DNA of 64,000 nucleotides from Saccharomycopsis phalli (GCA_020342235.1 CP073219.1:62001-126000), one strand, 5' to 3'. Shown: positions 46,508 through 56,880, counted from the first letter of the stretch. The notes: generated from the letters alone by a model not told the origin. A program made the numbers and translations.

Positions 46508-47602
46508 ATGTCCGTCAAGAAAGCTGGAGTTTTGGGTGCCACCGGAAGCGTGGGTCAGAGATTTATTTTGTTATTAGCCAACCATCCTAACTTCAAACTT
46601 CACAAGTTGGGGGCTTCCAGTAGAAGCGCAGGCAAAAAGTACAAGGACGCAGTGGTATGGAAGCAAACAGACTTATTACCTGAAAGTGCCAAGGACTTGG
46701 CTGTGGTCGAGTGTAAGCTCGAGGAGTTTGCAGACTGTGATATTGTCTTCAGTGGATTGGATGCTGACGTCGCCGGACCAATCGAAGAGAGTTTGTTCAG
46801 CAACGGGATCGTAGTGGTCTCCAACGCCAAAAACTACAGAAGAGAACCAACCGTGCCTTTGGTCGTTCCAATCGTCAACACTAACCATATTGACATTATC
46901 GAGAACAGAGTCAAGGCCGCAAAGGCCAAGGGCGAAAAGAAACCGGGGTACATTATCTGCATCTCCAACTGCTCGACTGCAGGTTTGGTCGCTCCATTGA
47001 AGCCATTGGTTGAGAAGTTTGGGCCAATTGACTTGTTGACCACCACTACTTTGCAAGCCATTTCCGGTGCGGGATTCAGTCCAGGAACCCCGGGAATCGA
47101 TGTCTTGGATAACATCATTCCATTTATTAGTGGTGAGGAAGAGAAGATCGAGTGGGAAACCAAGAAGATCTTATCCAATGTCAACAGTAGTGGCGATGGG
47201 TTCAATACTTTGAGCGACGAAGATATAAAGGTGTCCGCACAGTGTAACAGAGTGGCTGTAAGTGATGGCCATACCGAATGTCTCAGCTTGAGGTTCAAGA
47301 ACAGACCAGCTCCTTCGGTTGAGCAAATAAAACAAACATTGAGAGACTACGAGTGCGACGCTTACAAATTGGGCTGTCCTTCGGCTCCAAAGCAGGCCAT
47401 TGTAGTGGTAGATGAGCAAGACCGTCCACAACCAAGATTGGACAGAAACAGAGGCAACGGGTACTCTGTCACCGTTGGAAGAATCAGAGAAGACCCAGTC
47501 CTCGACTTCAAAATGGTGGTATTGTCCCACAACACCATCATTGGTGCTGCTGGTGCTGGTGTCTTAATTGGAGAGTACCTTGCTGCTAAGGATCTCCTTT
47601 AA
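46508..47602 (+). CDS. HOM2: Aspartate-semialdehyde dehydrogenase
   Basis: 364 aa. Reduces aspartyl phosphate to aspartate semialdehyde with NADPH, the second step to threonine, methionine and isoleucine. Nucleotide-binding GVLGATGSVGQRFI at the start, SNAKNYR, the catalytic Cys in ISNCSTAGL, QAISGAGFSPG, and the His/Arg region SDGHTECLSLRFKN; C-terminal GAAGAGVLIGEYL. Strong codon bias, no CTG, usual length. Absent from animals, present in all yeasts. Confidence 0.97.
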   Translation: MSVKKAGVLGATGSVGQRFILLLANHPNFKLHKLGASSRSAGKKYKDAVVWKQTDLLPESAKDLAVVECKLEEFADCDIVFSGLDADVAGPIEESLFSNGIVVVSNAKNYRREPTVPLVVPIVNTNHIDIIENRVKAAKAKGEKKPGYIICISNCSTAGLVAPLKPLVEKFGPIDLLTTTTLQAISGAGFSPGTPGIDVLDNIIPFISGEEEKIEWETKKILSNVNSSGDGFNTLSDEDIKVSAQCNRVAVSDGHTECLSLRFKNRPAPSVEQIKQTLRDYECDAYKLGCPSAPKQAIVVVDEQDRPQPRLDRNRGNGYSVTVGRIREDPVLDFKMVVLSHNTIIGAAGAGVLIGEYLAAKDLL

Positions 47603-48376
47603 GATAGACTGTTGCACAGGAATGTTTCTTGAAAAGATTAAATATGGCACTTTAAAGACATAACTTGTATGAATGTAAATATGGTTACGGTCCTCTTATC
47701 TGTAGTGGCAACTGCCGAGTTAGTAGTTGAATATCAAACAATATATCGTCTCTATTCTAAAGAAGTAGATATTGGAGTAGTGCGAAACTTGGTGGCTTTT
47801 TACGTTTGCGGATGGTATAAATCAATAAGACAGAGTAATACGAAAATATATTTCAAGATGAATTACTTCAAAGATGGGTCAGTGTCACCAATGGATTTCA
47901 TGTGTTATTACGGTGAATTGCATGTATTTACAAATTGCAGCAAGTTTTGAAATTCCGCCAACAGGGCACAAAGAAGTCAGAGAGGATTATTTGAAAAGTG
48001 TATAAATAAAAATTAAACAAAATCAATAGTTTGAATACGTTTGTCATTATAGCTTTAAACTATTAACTGCATGTGATAAACAGTTTCATACAAGCAACTA
48101 CAGAAATATCATGCTAAGCAAAAACAATAGTAGACTATGCCGATACAATTCTTTAAACTTTGCAGATTTAGCCAATGCGAACCATGACCTTTTCGCAAAG
48201 TTAAACAAGGAAAGCAGGTTAAGGCCATGTCATTGGCAAGATGTATATACACACATTGCCACGTCACACGTGACTTGTACGCAGCATAATTTCTTTTTCC
48301 TTTGTTCACACCGTTTTACGTTGGTCAAATGATGCACCACTTATATTATACATACTATATTATATTAGCTATTAAT
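47603..48376. other. Intergenic between convergent HOM2 and a DHA1 transporter
   Basis: 774 bp, AT-rich. One 93-codon frame near 47670 has no family resemblance. CACGTG at 48267 lies in the transporter's 3' flank, so is probably chance. Unlike other convergent gaps here, no tandem array is visible. Confidence 0.5.
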
Positions 48377-50230
48377 TTAGGAGGCCGCATAGTTCTCCTT
48401 GCAAAGTTTTGCTCGTAACTGAGCTCCATACTTGTAAAACACAAATGGTATAAGAATCATCGCCGTGGAAATAAAGGCGAGTAAGAAACTGGCCCACATC
48501 AATCCAAGCTTGTGAAACATTTGCGTAGTGAATAAAGGAAATGCACCACCACCAGCAGACCGCAAGAAGACCTTTGTAGCCAATGCCGATGCCGAATAAA
48601 GTGCATATGTGTCGATGATGTAGTTGTTGATTGAGTAGTAGATGAGCACCATTCCGTAACCAAAGGCGATTCCCGAGGAGCAAGGGCCGACCCAAAAGAT
48701 GCCTTTGTGGGATGTTGCGCCGAGAATGAAAAGGGCAATAGCAGGGAAAACTGATCCAATCATGGCACCCACCAATCTGTCCTCTGGTGTAGGGGCACGT
48801 CTTTTCACCATGGCCATGTACTTCTTTTCTAGGATAGGAGTGGTTCCAAGGGCAAACAAGGCACCAATTAAAATTGCAATGAACATAAGCCCAACAATAC
48901 CGTCGTTGAAGCCGTAGAGCTCACTGAAAATGACCGGGTAGGCAAAGAAGAACGCGTAAAGAAGAGCGTAAATGAGACAGACGTAAAAGCACATGAGATC
49001 AAGAACCGGCTCAGTCACCACAAAGTAGAGGGGACGGAGCAAACAGTTTTGAAGAATCTCCTTCAACAGCAAACCTTGTGCCTCTTGCTCGGTCATGATC
49101 TTGTTGTTGCCGGTTTCCTTTCTCAATTTGGCGGCTCGCTTCTTGAGAATCACTGGCGCATACGTCTCTGGGACAAGCGAAGCAGCGATCCAGGTGATAC
49201 CGGCAAAACACATGTTGACCCAAAACAATAGCTGATATCTCCACTTGATATCGTGGGACTCGGTACCTACATTGATCCAACCACTAATGAGCGGGCCAAA
49301 CACTGGACCCGAGTATGGACAAAAGGCAAAGAAGGAGATACCCAAGCCTCTGGTTTCTTGTGGGAACATGTCGGCAATGGAGCCACCTACCAAAGTAAGA
49401 CCAGAGGAAGCAAACACGCCGCAAAGGAATCTGCAGACCAAGACGCCTCCAATGTTTGGCGAGAGCGCACATGGAACTTGAAAGAGAGTGTAAAGGAACA
49501 AGGAGATAAAGTACACTGGCCGTCTGCCGATTTGCTCGGAGAGCGGAGCCCAAATAAGCGGTCCAAGCGAAAATCCAAACACCATTAACGACACAGTAAG
49601 CGTAGAGACCTCTGTAGATACATGGTACCGTTGGTTGATGAGGGACAAGCCACCCGTGACACAGGCCGAGCCAAAAGCCACGGCAATCACCAAAATGGAA
49701 AGCACCAAGGTGTAGGACCATCTCTGGAAGTTTGACCAGTTGTGTGGGTTTTCCGGGTCCTTTAATCTGAATGTGACCAACTCAATGTCCGGATCGAGCT
49801 CCTCGGCCTCCTTTTCGTCCTCGTCAGCAGCCTCCTCCAATTCTTTTCTGGTAAGATGTGCGGTCCGGGTCTTTGTGAGCTTGAGGTTGGTTCTTCCAAG
49901 ACTGTGCAACGAATTTACAGGAACAAGACCGGTCTCGGTCTCCAAGGTGTACTCCTCGGGGAAGATGGGGTTGCTGATATATTGGGGCTCATTGACGTCA
50001 GGAATCCGGGCCCCTTCATCCAAACCCTGGTCTTTAAGCGACTTCATGGTTTCTGTTCTCGTGATGGCTGACTTGGAGGTCAATGCCGAGATCCTGCTGT
50101 CCAATCTGGAAAGCTCAGACTGTGCGTCTTCATTGGGGATGTATGCTTCTGGAGCGTTGTTTAAATTATCAATGTTGTCTGCGTCATTGGACAACACCGA
50201 ATGACTGGAATCCATATCTTTACTTGACAT
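48377..50230 (-). CDS. DHA1-family drug/polyamine:H+ antiporter (TPO-like)
   Basis: 617 aa, 12 spans, plasma membrane MFS exporter. A long hydrophilic N-terminus (about 1-165) carries Ser/Thr and acidic stretches, as in Tpo1-4. DPENPHNWSNFQRW precedes span 1, the family mark; motif A is PLSEQIGRRPVYF; motif C lies in GGSIADMFPQETRGLGISFF..PYSGPVFGPLISG; a long central loop follows span 6 (VILKKRAAKLRKE). The size suits Tpo2/Tpo3 or Tpo1. Substrates cannot be inferred. A TATATATATATACAG box is ~40 bp upstream. Confidence 0.88.
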   Translation of the reverse strand: MSSKDMDSSHSVLSNDADNIDNLNNAPEAYIPNEDAQSELSRLDSRISALTSKSAITRTETMKSLKDQGLDEGARIPDVNEPQYISNPIFPEEYTLETETGLVPVNSLHSLGRTNLKLTKTRTAHLTRKELEEAADEDEKEAEELDPDIELVTFRLKDPENPHNWSNFQRWSYTLVLSILVIAVAFGSACVTGGLSLINQRYHVSTEVSTLTVSLMVFGFSLGPLIWAPLSEQIGRRPVYFISLFLYTLFQVPCALSPNIGGVLVCRFLCGVFASSGLTLVGGSIADMFPQETRGLGISFFAFCPYSGPVFGPLISGWINVGTESHDIKWRYQLLFWVNMCFAGITWIAASLVPETYAPVILKKRAAKLRKETGNNKIMTEQEAQGLLLKEILQNCLLRPLYFVVTEPVLDLMCFYVCLIYALLYAFFFAYPVIFSELYGFNDGIVGLMFIAILIGALFALGTTPILEKKYMAMVKRRAPTPEDRLVGAMIGSVFPAIALFILGATSHKGIFWVGPCSSGIAFGYGMVLIYYSINNYIIDTYALYSASALATKVFLRSAGGGAFPLFTTQMFHKLGLMWASFLLAFISTAMILIPFVFYKYGAQLRAKLCKENYAAS

Positions 50231-50571
50231 TTGCTAATTACTTTTTTTTTTTTTGCAGAATTCTTGTCTTATATATATATACAGTGCGCTAGTTGCTTGC
50301 GTCTTCCGCGCGGTTTACCAATTCCTTTTTTCCAGACAGCACAAGGTACCATTCCAGGTACGAGATTCGGGCATTTACAAGATCTACCCGACTACAATCG
50401 CCATGTTCCATTGTCATCTTCATTATTATAAACACCTCCATTTATATTCTATATGCTATTTTGCCATTACGTCCAGCACCTGCTTGCCCGGAACACGTTG
50501 GTTGGTTCCAGAATCTAATGAGCACGCCAAGATGCATGGTGACGCACACGCCCTAAAATTTTCATGGCTAG
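50231..50571. promoter_or_regulatory. DHA1 transporter promoter / MRC1 3' flank
   Basis: 341 bp, no gene seen. TATA stretch at about 50271..50281 and a T12 run next to the transporter start. CCGCG near 50309 is PDRE-like only in part; no full Pdr/Tac1 element was seen. Confidence 0.45.
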
Positions 50572-53500
50572 TTAGTTTTTCAACCGTAGTTTCCGCTTTG
50601 GGACCACTCCTTTGTTCGAGAGGTAGGTAACCGATGCTGAGTCATCCGTTGCAGCTTTGTAGCCGGTATTCACTGTCACTTGTCCTGCAGTACGGCTGTC
50701 ACTAACCTGGTTCTTCATCAGGTCCCTGAAGCTTCGATAGCTGCTCACCACCGACACCGTAGACCCTGACGACATGCCTAGAAACATACTGGTTCTCAGT
50801 TCTGCTAGGTGTCGTTTGCCAACCGGCTCGTCACTGGAAGCACTGTAGATGGAACTTTGTTTGAGTTGCTCCATGTCAATGACGGGGCCCTCTTCTCCGT
50901 CACGTCGTGCCTCTGCAGGATCCTCTTCATCAAGAAATGAAAGCGTCTTGCGAACGTCGGCCTCGTCAATCTGAACCTTCCGCTTCTTGCTTGCCGGCTC
51001 TTCTTCTCCAGAAGCCACGTATTCATGCTCGAGAACCTCCTCAAACATCAGCGTAGTCGTCCGCTCGGCAATTGTCTCAAAAAATGGTCGCGTCTTTGCA
51101 TTCTTGCTCAATTCCGTCACCCCACTGTCCTTCAACAACCGTGCCTTTTGTCTCTCATATCTCAATTGGTGGAACTTCATCAATTCCTCATCAAAGTCGT
51201 CCTCGTCAATGTCCAAATACCCTCCCTTGGATCGTCTCCCCAATCGCCCGTTTTTCAAGTCATTCATCAACTTGTCTACAAGCTTCTGGTCATGTTGTAA
51301 ATCCTCGTCATTGATCATCTTGATCAATTCCTCATTCTGCTTATCCGTCACTTTCGTCACATTGTCGATCATTTGCTCATCCTCACTGTTGGCTACGTCG
51401 TCATCAAGATCTTTTCCCCCAACTCCTTGCCATTCATCTTCAGACTCCACCGCTTCATTTTCAAACACATCCTTCAATCCGACTTTTTCAAGCTCTTTTT
51501 CCTTTTTGCGAAGCTCGGCCTCTCTCTGTCTCTGAAGCTTGAACATATTCTTGGCTTCCGCTACTCGGAGTCGCTCATGTTCTTCCTCGTCCATTGAATC
51601 CTCTTGATCGCTATCAGTTTCATCACCATCAGCTTCATCACCACCATCACTGGCAGCTTCATCGCCGTCATCTTCTCTGATGGTTCTCTTTTTTAATCGT
51701 CTCAATGGCTTGGCCTCGTCATCATCTTGTGTTGCCGCTTCAAGAGTGTTTTCGTCCATCCCAAGACTATTTTCATCTGCCATCTTGGTGTCTATGGAAT
51801 TGGCTAAGTTATCCATCTCCCGTAGCTTCTCAATTGCATCAGTACCAACCTCTGGCTTCTCTGCCGATAGTCCAAACTCTTGGCTGATTCCTCCACTAAA
51901 CATGTTTTGTAATTTTTGGGTTAGAAACCCATTTCCGCCTTCTAAATTGATTTCCGCGTCACTTTCCGCGTCATTCTCGTCATCTGAATGGATTACATTC
52001 TTGGTACTCTTTATCTTGACGTCATCCTCGTCATCAGATTGAATTTCCTGTGTTTGCTTTATCCCATGCAAATCTTCATCGACACTGGCACGCACATGCA
52101 ACTCGCTCACTTGTTCAGCTTCATCCTCTTCATTCCCTTCATCCTTTTCATCCTCTTCATCCCCTTCATTCTCCTCTTCATCTCCCAGGTACATCACATC
52201 TAATTCATTATTCCCCTCCACTTCCTCACCGTCATCATTTCTCTTCTTCTTTTCCGCCTGCGTCAATTTATAATTCAAATCATTCTCCAACAACTTCTCT
52301 ACACTGATTTCTTGCTGCTCGTCGTCAAACAACCCTTGCGTCATTGTTAGACTCTCCTGTCTCAGGGCCTTGGCATTCTCCTTGTGCTTGTTCATGAATA
52401 TATTAAACATGTTCTTCTTGCTCATGTTCGTTGTCCCTGCATCCGGAACCTTGGAACTCATTTTACCGGCATACTTGAGCTTTATATTGAGCATTTTAGC
52501 CTTGTCTTCGACTTCATCGTCTGAAGAATCGGAATCAAGCACAATATTCCCCTTGACGGATGACTCCTTTAGTGTGTCAGTGTAATCCTTCAAAGGCTTG
52601 GACAACTCCTTCAGAGGCTTGGACAACTCCAGTTGCTCTACCTCAATCTCCGACAAATCAGTGTCCCGATCTTCCACTTCCTGCTGCATAGAGGAAGGAC
52701 TCGAACGAGGCGTGACGTTTTTAAATGCCCCATTGCTGAATCCAAAGTCATCCAACAACTCATCCTTGTTGATGCTGAGCTTGTTGTACATTACAGGCTC
52801 AAGATTATATTTCATGGACAATTCCTGAGTCTTGAGGGCTATTCCCAATAGTTCTTTTCTATTGGCAACGTCCTTAACTTTGGTGTCTTTCATCTTGTCT
52901 TCCAATTCTTTGAGCAACTGCTCTTCCTCCTCAAGATCCTTGGCCAATCGCTCCTCTTTCTTTTTCAATGTCAATTCCTCGATCCGTTGCTGTTGTAGTT
53001 CTTGCGCAAAGTCTTCTGCGTCGTCCAATGCCTCATCAAAATCATTGTATAATGACTCTTTATTTTCTGATTCCACACTCTTTTCTGATTTGACCCTCCT
53101 TTCTGAAGCATCTTCCTCTTCCCATTGATTATCCTCATCCCAATCGTCAAAAACCAACGGTGCACCAGTGCTCTGTGGAATTACCTGTGTGACTTTTTGG
53201 GTACTCTCAACAGCATTTGGTTCAGACACATTGATACCTTGGCTGCTTTCGCTGGTATTCTGATCGCTTTCGCTTGTACTTTGAACAAGTTGCGTAGAAA
53301 TCAGCACAGCTTCATTTATACCAGACTTCTCCTGGACACTTGGTGCTTGCCGAACTTTGACGGGAAAGATATCCTTCTCAGAGTCTCTCTTTGCAATCTC
53401 CTCAATTGTTCGATTGACAATTGTATTCAACTTTCCAACTCTGCTAGCTCGCTTCGCCAACAACTTTGTGAATCTATGGTGTCTGGTCATTATATCAGAA

Positions 53501-53619
53501 GTCATTGTTGGCTTGAGCGCGGATTCTGGAGTAGAAGGGGCATGGTCTATTTCCTCCACCTGGGAGCTCAATAAATTCTCCATTTCTCGCGAAATATCCA
53601 AAGACTGACTTTCTTCCAT
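50572..53619 (-). CDS. MRC1: Replication checkpoint mediator (Claspin/Mrc1)
   Basis: 1015 aa acidic nuclear protein. Travels with the fork (Tof1-Csm3, Cdc45) and passes the Mec1 signal to Rad53. Many SQ/TQ sites (TQ in VIPQSTG-flanking, FLTQKL, KQTQEIQS, AATQDD) are likely Mec1 targets. Long Asp/Glu and Lys/Glu coiled stretches lie at about 190-260 and 690-740. The MRC1-like domain is recognisable near 800-860 (GRLGRRSKGGYLDIDEDDFD, then EELMKFHQLRYERQKARLL) and TRPFFETIAERT follows. It diverges from a Lys-rich gene across 118 bp. Confidence 0.92.
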   Translation of the reverse strand: MEESQSLDISREMENLLSSQVEEIDHAPSTPESALKPTMTSDIMTRHHRFTKLLAKRASRVGKLNTIVNRTIEEIAKRDSEKDIFPVKVRQAPSVQEKSGINEAVLISTQLVQSTSESDQNTSESSQGINVSEPNAVESTQKVTQVIPQSTGAPLVFDDWDEDNQWEEEDASERRVKSEKSVESENKESLYNDFDEALDDAEDFAQELQQQRIEELTLKKKEERLAKDLEEEEQLLKELEDKMKDTKVKDVANRKELLGIALKTQELSMKYNLEPVMYNKLSINKDELLDDFGFSNGAFKNVTPRSSPSSMQQEVEDRDTDLSEIEVEQLELSKPLKELSKPLKDYTDTLKESSVKGNIVLDSDSSDDEVEDKAKMLNIKLKYAGKMSSKVPDAGTTNMSKKNMFNIFMNKHKENAKALRQESLTMTQGLFDDEQQEISVEKLLENDLNYKLTQAEKKKRNDDGEEVEGNNELDVMYLGDEEENEGDEEDEKDEGNEEDEAEQVSELHVRASVDEDLHGIKQTQEIQSDDEDDVKIKSTKNVIHSDDENDAESDAEINLEGGNGFLTQKLQNMFSGGISQEFGLSAEKPEVGTDAIEKLREMDNLANSIDTKMADENSLGMDENTLEAATQDDDEAKPLRRLKKRTIREDDGDEAASDGGDEADGDETDSDQEDSMDEEEHERLRVAEAKNMFKLQRQREAELRKKEKELEKVGLKDVFENEAVESEDEWQGVGGKDLDDDVANSEDEQMIDNVTKVTDKQNEELIKMINDEDLQHDQKLVDKLMNDLKNGRLGRRSKGGYLDIDEDDFDEELMKFHQLRYERQKARLLKDSGVTELSKNAKTRPFFETIAERTTTLMFEEVLEHEYVASGEEEPASKKRKVQIDEADVRKTLSFLDEEDPAEARRDGEEGPVIDMEQLKQSSIYSASSDEPVGKRHLAELRTSMFLGMSSGSTVSVVSSYRSFRDLMKNQVSDSRTAGQVTVNTGYKAATDDSASVTYLSNKGVVPKRKLRLKN

Positions 53620-53656
53620 GGTTGTATGATAAATGAGAAACCCAAGTCGCGTCTTA

Positions 53657-53664
53657 TTTTCGCG
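53657..53664. promoter_or_regulatory. SBF/MBF-like CGCGAAAA element upstream of MRC1
   Basis: TTTTCGCG (reverse complement CGCGAAAA), 38 bp before the MRC1 ATG, with a second CGCG nearby (AGTCGCGTC). MRC1 peaks at G1/S in yeast, so an Swi4/Mbp1-type site is plausible. Confidence 0.4.
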
Positions 53665-53737
53665 TTATCTGCCCCGCGCATATATCTGCATTATTCCGCA
53701 TGGGGACATTACAATATTCTACGCAAACTTCAATGCC

Positions 53738-54412
53738 ATGTCGAAGCGGAGGAGCAAGAAACAACAAGAGGAGGAGATTGACGATATCATCAGCGAACAT
53801 GAGCCGTTATATTTTCTGAAACGAAAGAAGCAGACGTCGTTTGAGCCTGTGCATTTTAAAAGTTTGAAGGACAACAAGTTTGACTTTGACCAGTTCAAGC
53901 AAGATCACATTCTCACGGGCTTGAACTTGGTCAAGCCAAAGAAAAAGAAAAAGAAGCAAACGGTGAATCTAGATTATTTCCAGTCGAGCGAGGAGTCAAT
54001 CACTCTTGAAAAAAGCAACATTGGCTTTAAGAAGACAAAGGGCGCAATTCTAGAACAGAAAAGTGGGGAGCCGTGCGCAAGTCATCTTTCTAGGCAGCAA
54101 GTCAAGGACGCATTGAGTTGTCCGAATTTACCATACTCCGATGACGTGAATCAACAAACAAAGTACATTGAGTATCTAAACCAATTAAACAAACATTACA
54201 ATACCCCAGGATTAACGATCCCTGAAAAGATTGAGGAGTTTGACAACACTGCCAGGATCCATCAGTCACTTCGGCAGGTATTCAAGTCCAAATTTACAAC
54301 CAGTACGCCCCATGTGCCTGTTGAGGATAATATAAAGAGCTATCGAACTATCCAATCAATTGACGTTAGCGAGTCGATTCTTTGCAGATTGCTCAATACG
54401 AAAAAGAAATGA
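53738..54412 (+). CDS. Unrecognised Lys-rich protein (probably nuclear)
   Basis: 224 aa from ATG at 53738 (MSKRRSKKQQEEEIDDIISE). Another ATG five bases earlier (53733) opens a different frame and could lower initiation. Two basic clusters (KRRSKKQQ, KPKKKKKKQ) suggest nuclear entry. A conserved-looking second half (SRQQVKDALSCPNLPYSD, KYIEYLNQLNKHYNTPGL, IHQSLRQVFKSKF) is predicted helical. The open frame continues upstream to 53633 through a less likely ATG-poor region. I do not know the family. Confidence 0.7.
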   Translation: MSKRRSKKQQEEEIDDIISEHEPLYFLKRKKQTSFEPVHFKSLKDNKFDFDQFKQDHILTGLNLVKPKKKKKKQTVNLDYFQSSEESITLEKSNIGFKKTKGAILEQKSGEPCASHLSRQQVKDALSCPNLPYSDDVNQQTKYIEYLNQLNKHYNTPGLTIPEKIEEFDNTARIHQSLRQVFKSKFTTSTPHVPVEDNIKSYRTIQSIDVSESILCRLLNTKKK

Positions 54413-54816
54413 CCGGCTTCACGCGGCTGTAACGGGTCTGTATTGGAGAAACATGCCTTGATTGGCATTATTTGAGGATGCACGCATAAATTTTTTTTTT
54501 CTGTCCACTGATCATGTCGGCGAGTAGCAACCAATGCCGATGTGTCAAATTTTGGCACGTAGTAGCGGAATAAAAGGTTGAATTTACCAGAAATAAACAT
54601 GCCACAATCAGATGGATTACATTCTGTGGGATATCTTGTGGATATATTGACACATTCTTGCCCGGTATACAATGTGGAGTGGCTCATGTCGGCGAAAAGT
54701 TCTTCATGCCGACTCCTAACTAAATTAATGCAGGACAAAAACCCAAACGGTTGTGCTTTTTGGAGAATATAAATACCAGTGATGTTTGCTGTTTATCAAT
54801 CAGAAATCTCGGAAAC
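54413..54816. promoter_or_regulatory. Promoter of the second DHA1 transporter
   Basis: 404 bp. TATA-like GAATATAAATACC at about 54765..54777, 40 bp before the ATG. ATGTCGGCGA occurs twice (near 54514 and 54687). No gene supported. Confidence 0.5.
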
Positions 54817-56505
54817 ATGTCAAGTAGTGATACACACTCAATAGGCACTGCTTTCTCAAAGGAGGATGTTGTTCCTTTCAATGAGACTACAACAGCAGCA
54901 AATGAACTGGCGATTCAGCGGATTGCTTCGAGATATTCCATGAAGTCTGGCCAGTTGGGGCCTTTGGAAGAGCCGATAGATGTCATGACCGAACGGATTG
55001 TCACGGGAAATGGCGATGTGAACGAACTGGACCCATGGAAATACCCATTGGACCCTGAGACCGGGTTCCGATTAGTGCAGTTTGTAGGCCCCGAGGATCG
55101 TGACGATCCACGAAATTGGAGCTTGGCTCGCAAATGGTTAATCACAATTGTGTTGGGGGTCATGTGCTTTGCAGTTGCTCTTGCGTCTTCAGCTGTCACT
55201 GGTGATATCAAAGGCCCAGTGAAGACGTTCAATGTGTCTGCAGAGGTTATTATTCTCACAGTGACGCTCTTTGTCATTGGATTTGGTGTTGGGCCGGTTG
55301 TGTTTTCGCCATTGTCAGAGGAATTGGGCCGAAGATGGATGTACTGTGCTACTTTTTTGATTGGCGTAATCTTCATCATCCCATGCGCCGTGGCTAAAAA
55401 TATAGGCACACTCCTCGTGTGCCGTCTCATTGATGGGATTGCCTTCTCTGCGCCAATCACCCTCATTGGTGGTTCGCTTGCAGACATCTTTTTGGCTGAT
55501 CAGCGAGGGAGTGCCATGGCCGCGTTTTCGGCTGCTCCATTCATGGGTCCAATTGTCGGCCCAATCATTGGTGGGTTTATTGGAGACAATGTCGGCTGGA
55601 GATGGATCTACTGGGTGCTTCTTATCTTCACCGGAGTGGTGTTTGTGCTTGTAGTGGTGCTTGTTCCTGAGACACACCACCAGACAATTTTGAAGAAGCG
55701 AAAGAAGGAGCTTATAAAACTCACGGGCGACTCGCGGTACATTGTTCTCGGCGACATCAAGCCGCGATCCGTTGGAGAAATCGCCAAGGAAACTGTGAGC
55801 CGGCCGCTCATCTTGTTGACCGAGTTGATTGTCTTGCTTCTTACCCTCTACATGTCGATCATCTACGGGTTGCTCTACATGTTTTTCTTTGCATACCCAG
55901 TGGTCTTTGTCGAGGGAAAGCATTGGTCAGACAGTATGACTGGATTGATGTTTATTGGTACCGGTATTGGTGTCGCTGTGGGTGTTGCTCTCAGTCCATT
56001 TATCAACAAAGATTACATTAAACGGTCGCAACCGTACGTCGCCAGAGGAGAGCTCACGCCTCCGGAGTTCAGATTGATCCCAATGATGTGGACTTGTTGG
56101 TTGTTGCCAGTCGGTCTCTTTATCTTTGCTTGGACGTCGTACCCACGGCTCAACTGGGTCGGTCCAGCAATTGCCGGAATCCCTTGTGGAATCGGCTTTC
56201 TCCTCATTTACAACTCGGCAAACAACTACATTGTCGACTCCTATCAGCACTATGCTGCTTCTGCCTTGGCCTCAAAGACCTTGGTAAGATCGATTCACGG
56301 AGCAACTTGTGTGTTGTACACGACGCAAATGATGCACAGATTGACAGACAAGTGGGCCATTTCATTGTTGGCATTTATATCGCTCGCGTGCTGTGGTATC
56401 CCATACTTTTTCTACTTCCAAGGCGCGAAGATTAGACAGCGCAGTAAGTACGCCTATACCCCAGAGCCACAGGAGGTTAATTTGAAGGTGAAGCCAGAAG
56501 TTTAA
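54817..56505 (+). CDS. DHA1-family MFS antiporter (NAG3/TPO-like)
   Basis: 562 aa, 12 spans. Preceded by the family mark DPRNWSLARKWLITIVLGV; motif A PLSEELGRRWMYC; motif C IGGSLADIF..APFMGPIVGPIIGGFIGDNVG; SIYGLLYMFFFAYPVVF-type span 7. Shorter N-terminus than the 48-50 kb paralogue, with which it is only moderately similar. It resembles the transporters of the Candida NAG cluster and cycloheximide-resistance group, but no NAG genes are nearby. Substrate unknown. The upstream TTG at 54751 is not a start. Confidence 0.87.
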   Translation: MSSSDTHSIGTAFSKEDVVPFNETTTAANELAIQRIASRYSMKSGQLGPLEEPIDVMTERIVTGNGDVNELDPWKYPLDPETGFRLVQFVGPEDRDDPRNWSLARKWLITIVLGVMCFAVALASSAVTGDIKGPVKTFNVSAEVIILTVTLFVIGFGVGPVVFSPLSEELGRRWMYCATFLIGVIFIIPCAVAKNIGTLLVCRLIDGIAFSAPITLIGGSLADIFLADQRGSAMAAFSAAPFMGPIVGPIIGGFIGDNVGWRWIYWVLLIFTGVVFVLVVVLVPETHHQTILKKRKKELIKLTGDSRYIVLGDIKPRSVGEIAKETVSRPLILLTELIVLLLTLYMSIIYGLLYMFFFAYPVVFVEGKHWSDSMTGLMFIGTGIGVAVGVALSPFINKDYIKRSQPYVARGELTPPEFRLIPMMWTCWLLPVGLFIFAWTSYPRLNWVGPAIAGIPCGIGFLLIYNSANNYIVDSYQHYAASALASKTLVRSIHGATCVLYTTQMMHRLTDKWAISLLAFISLACCGIPYFFYFQGAKIRQRSKYAYTPEPQEVNLKVKPEV

Positions 56506-56642
56506 GTGATATGTACGATTATATTCGAGTAATAATAAATTAATTATAGTCATGTAGTTGGAATTGAGTGGTTGCCATTATTGAGGCGGCAACTGGGTAT
56601 GTGAGTTCTCAAGCAATGTACCAATGGTCGTGATAGAAGAGT

Positions 56643-56880
56643 TGTAATATAGTAACTAGTACAAGTGGGTAAAATAGCTAATTATATTCGCTTGACTATT
56701 AAAGAAAAGTCTGGCTATTTATACTTAAAAAGGCAATTGCTCGGCCGAGTGTCAAGTTGCGCTAGTTGGAGCAACTGCACTTGAGGAGCTAAAGCCAGAC
56801 AGGAAATAACAATTAACAAGGGGAGTCTTGATCTTATAAAAGGAATTCAAGTATGATCTGAGTTACAAAAATAAATACAT
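56643..56880 (-). mobile_element. Solo LTR, family A, shorter variant
   Basis: Plus strand TGTAATATAGTAACTAGTAC..TATTCGCTTGACTATTAAAG..GGCTATTTATACTTAAAA matches the terminal ~100 bp of the family; the outer boundary is approximate. Its upstream half differs from the 11039/44238 type. Solo fossil between a transporter and TAF9. Confidence 0.6.

Noticed and set aside
47669-47950. 93-codon ORF 3' of HOM2
   Set aside because: AT-rich convergent gap, no conserved motif, poor codon use.
50572-56505. Drug-resistance gene cluster (two DHA1 transporters around MRC1)
   Set aside because: The intervening genes are a checkpoint mediator and an unknown protein; the transporters are diverged and not co-oriented.
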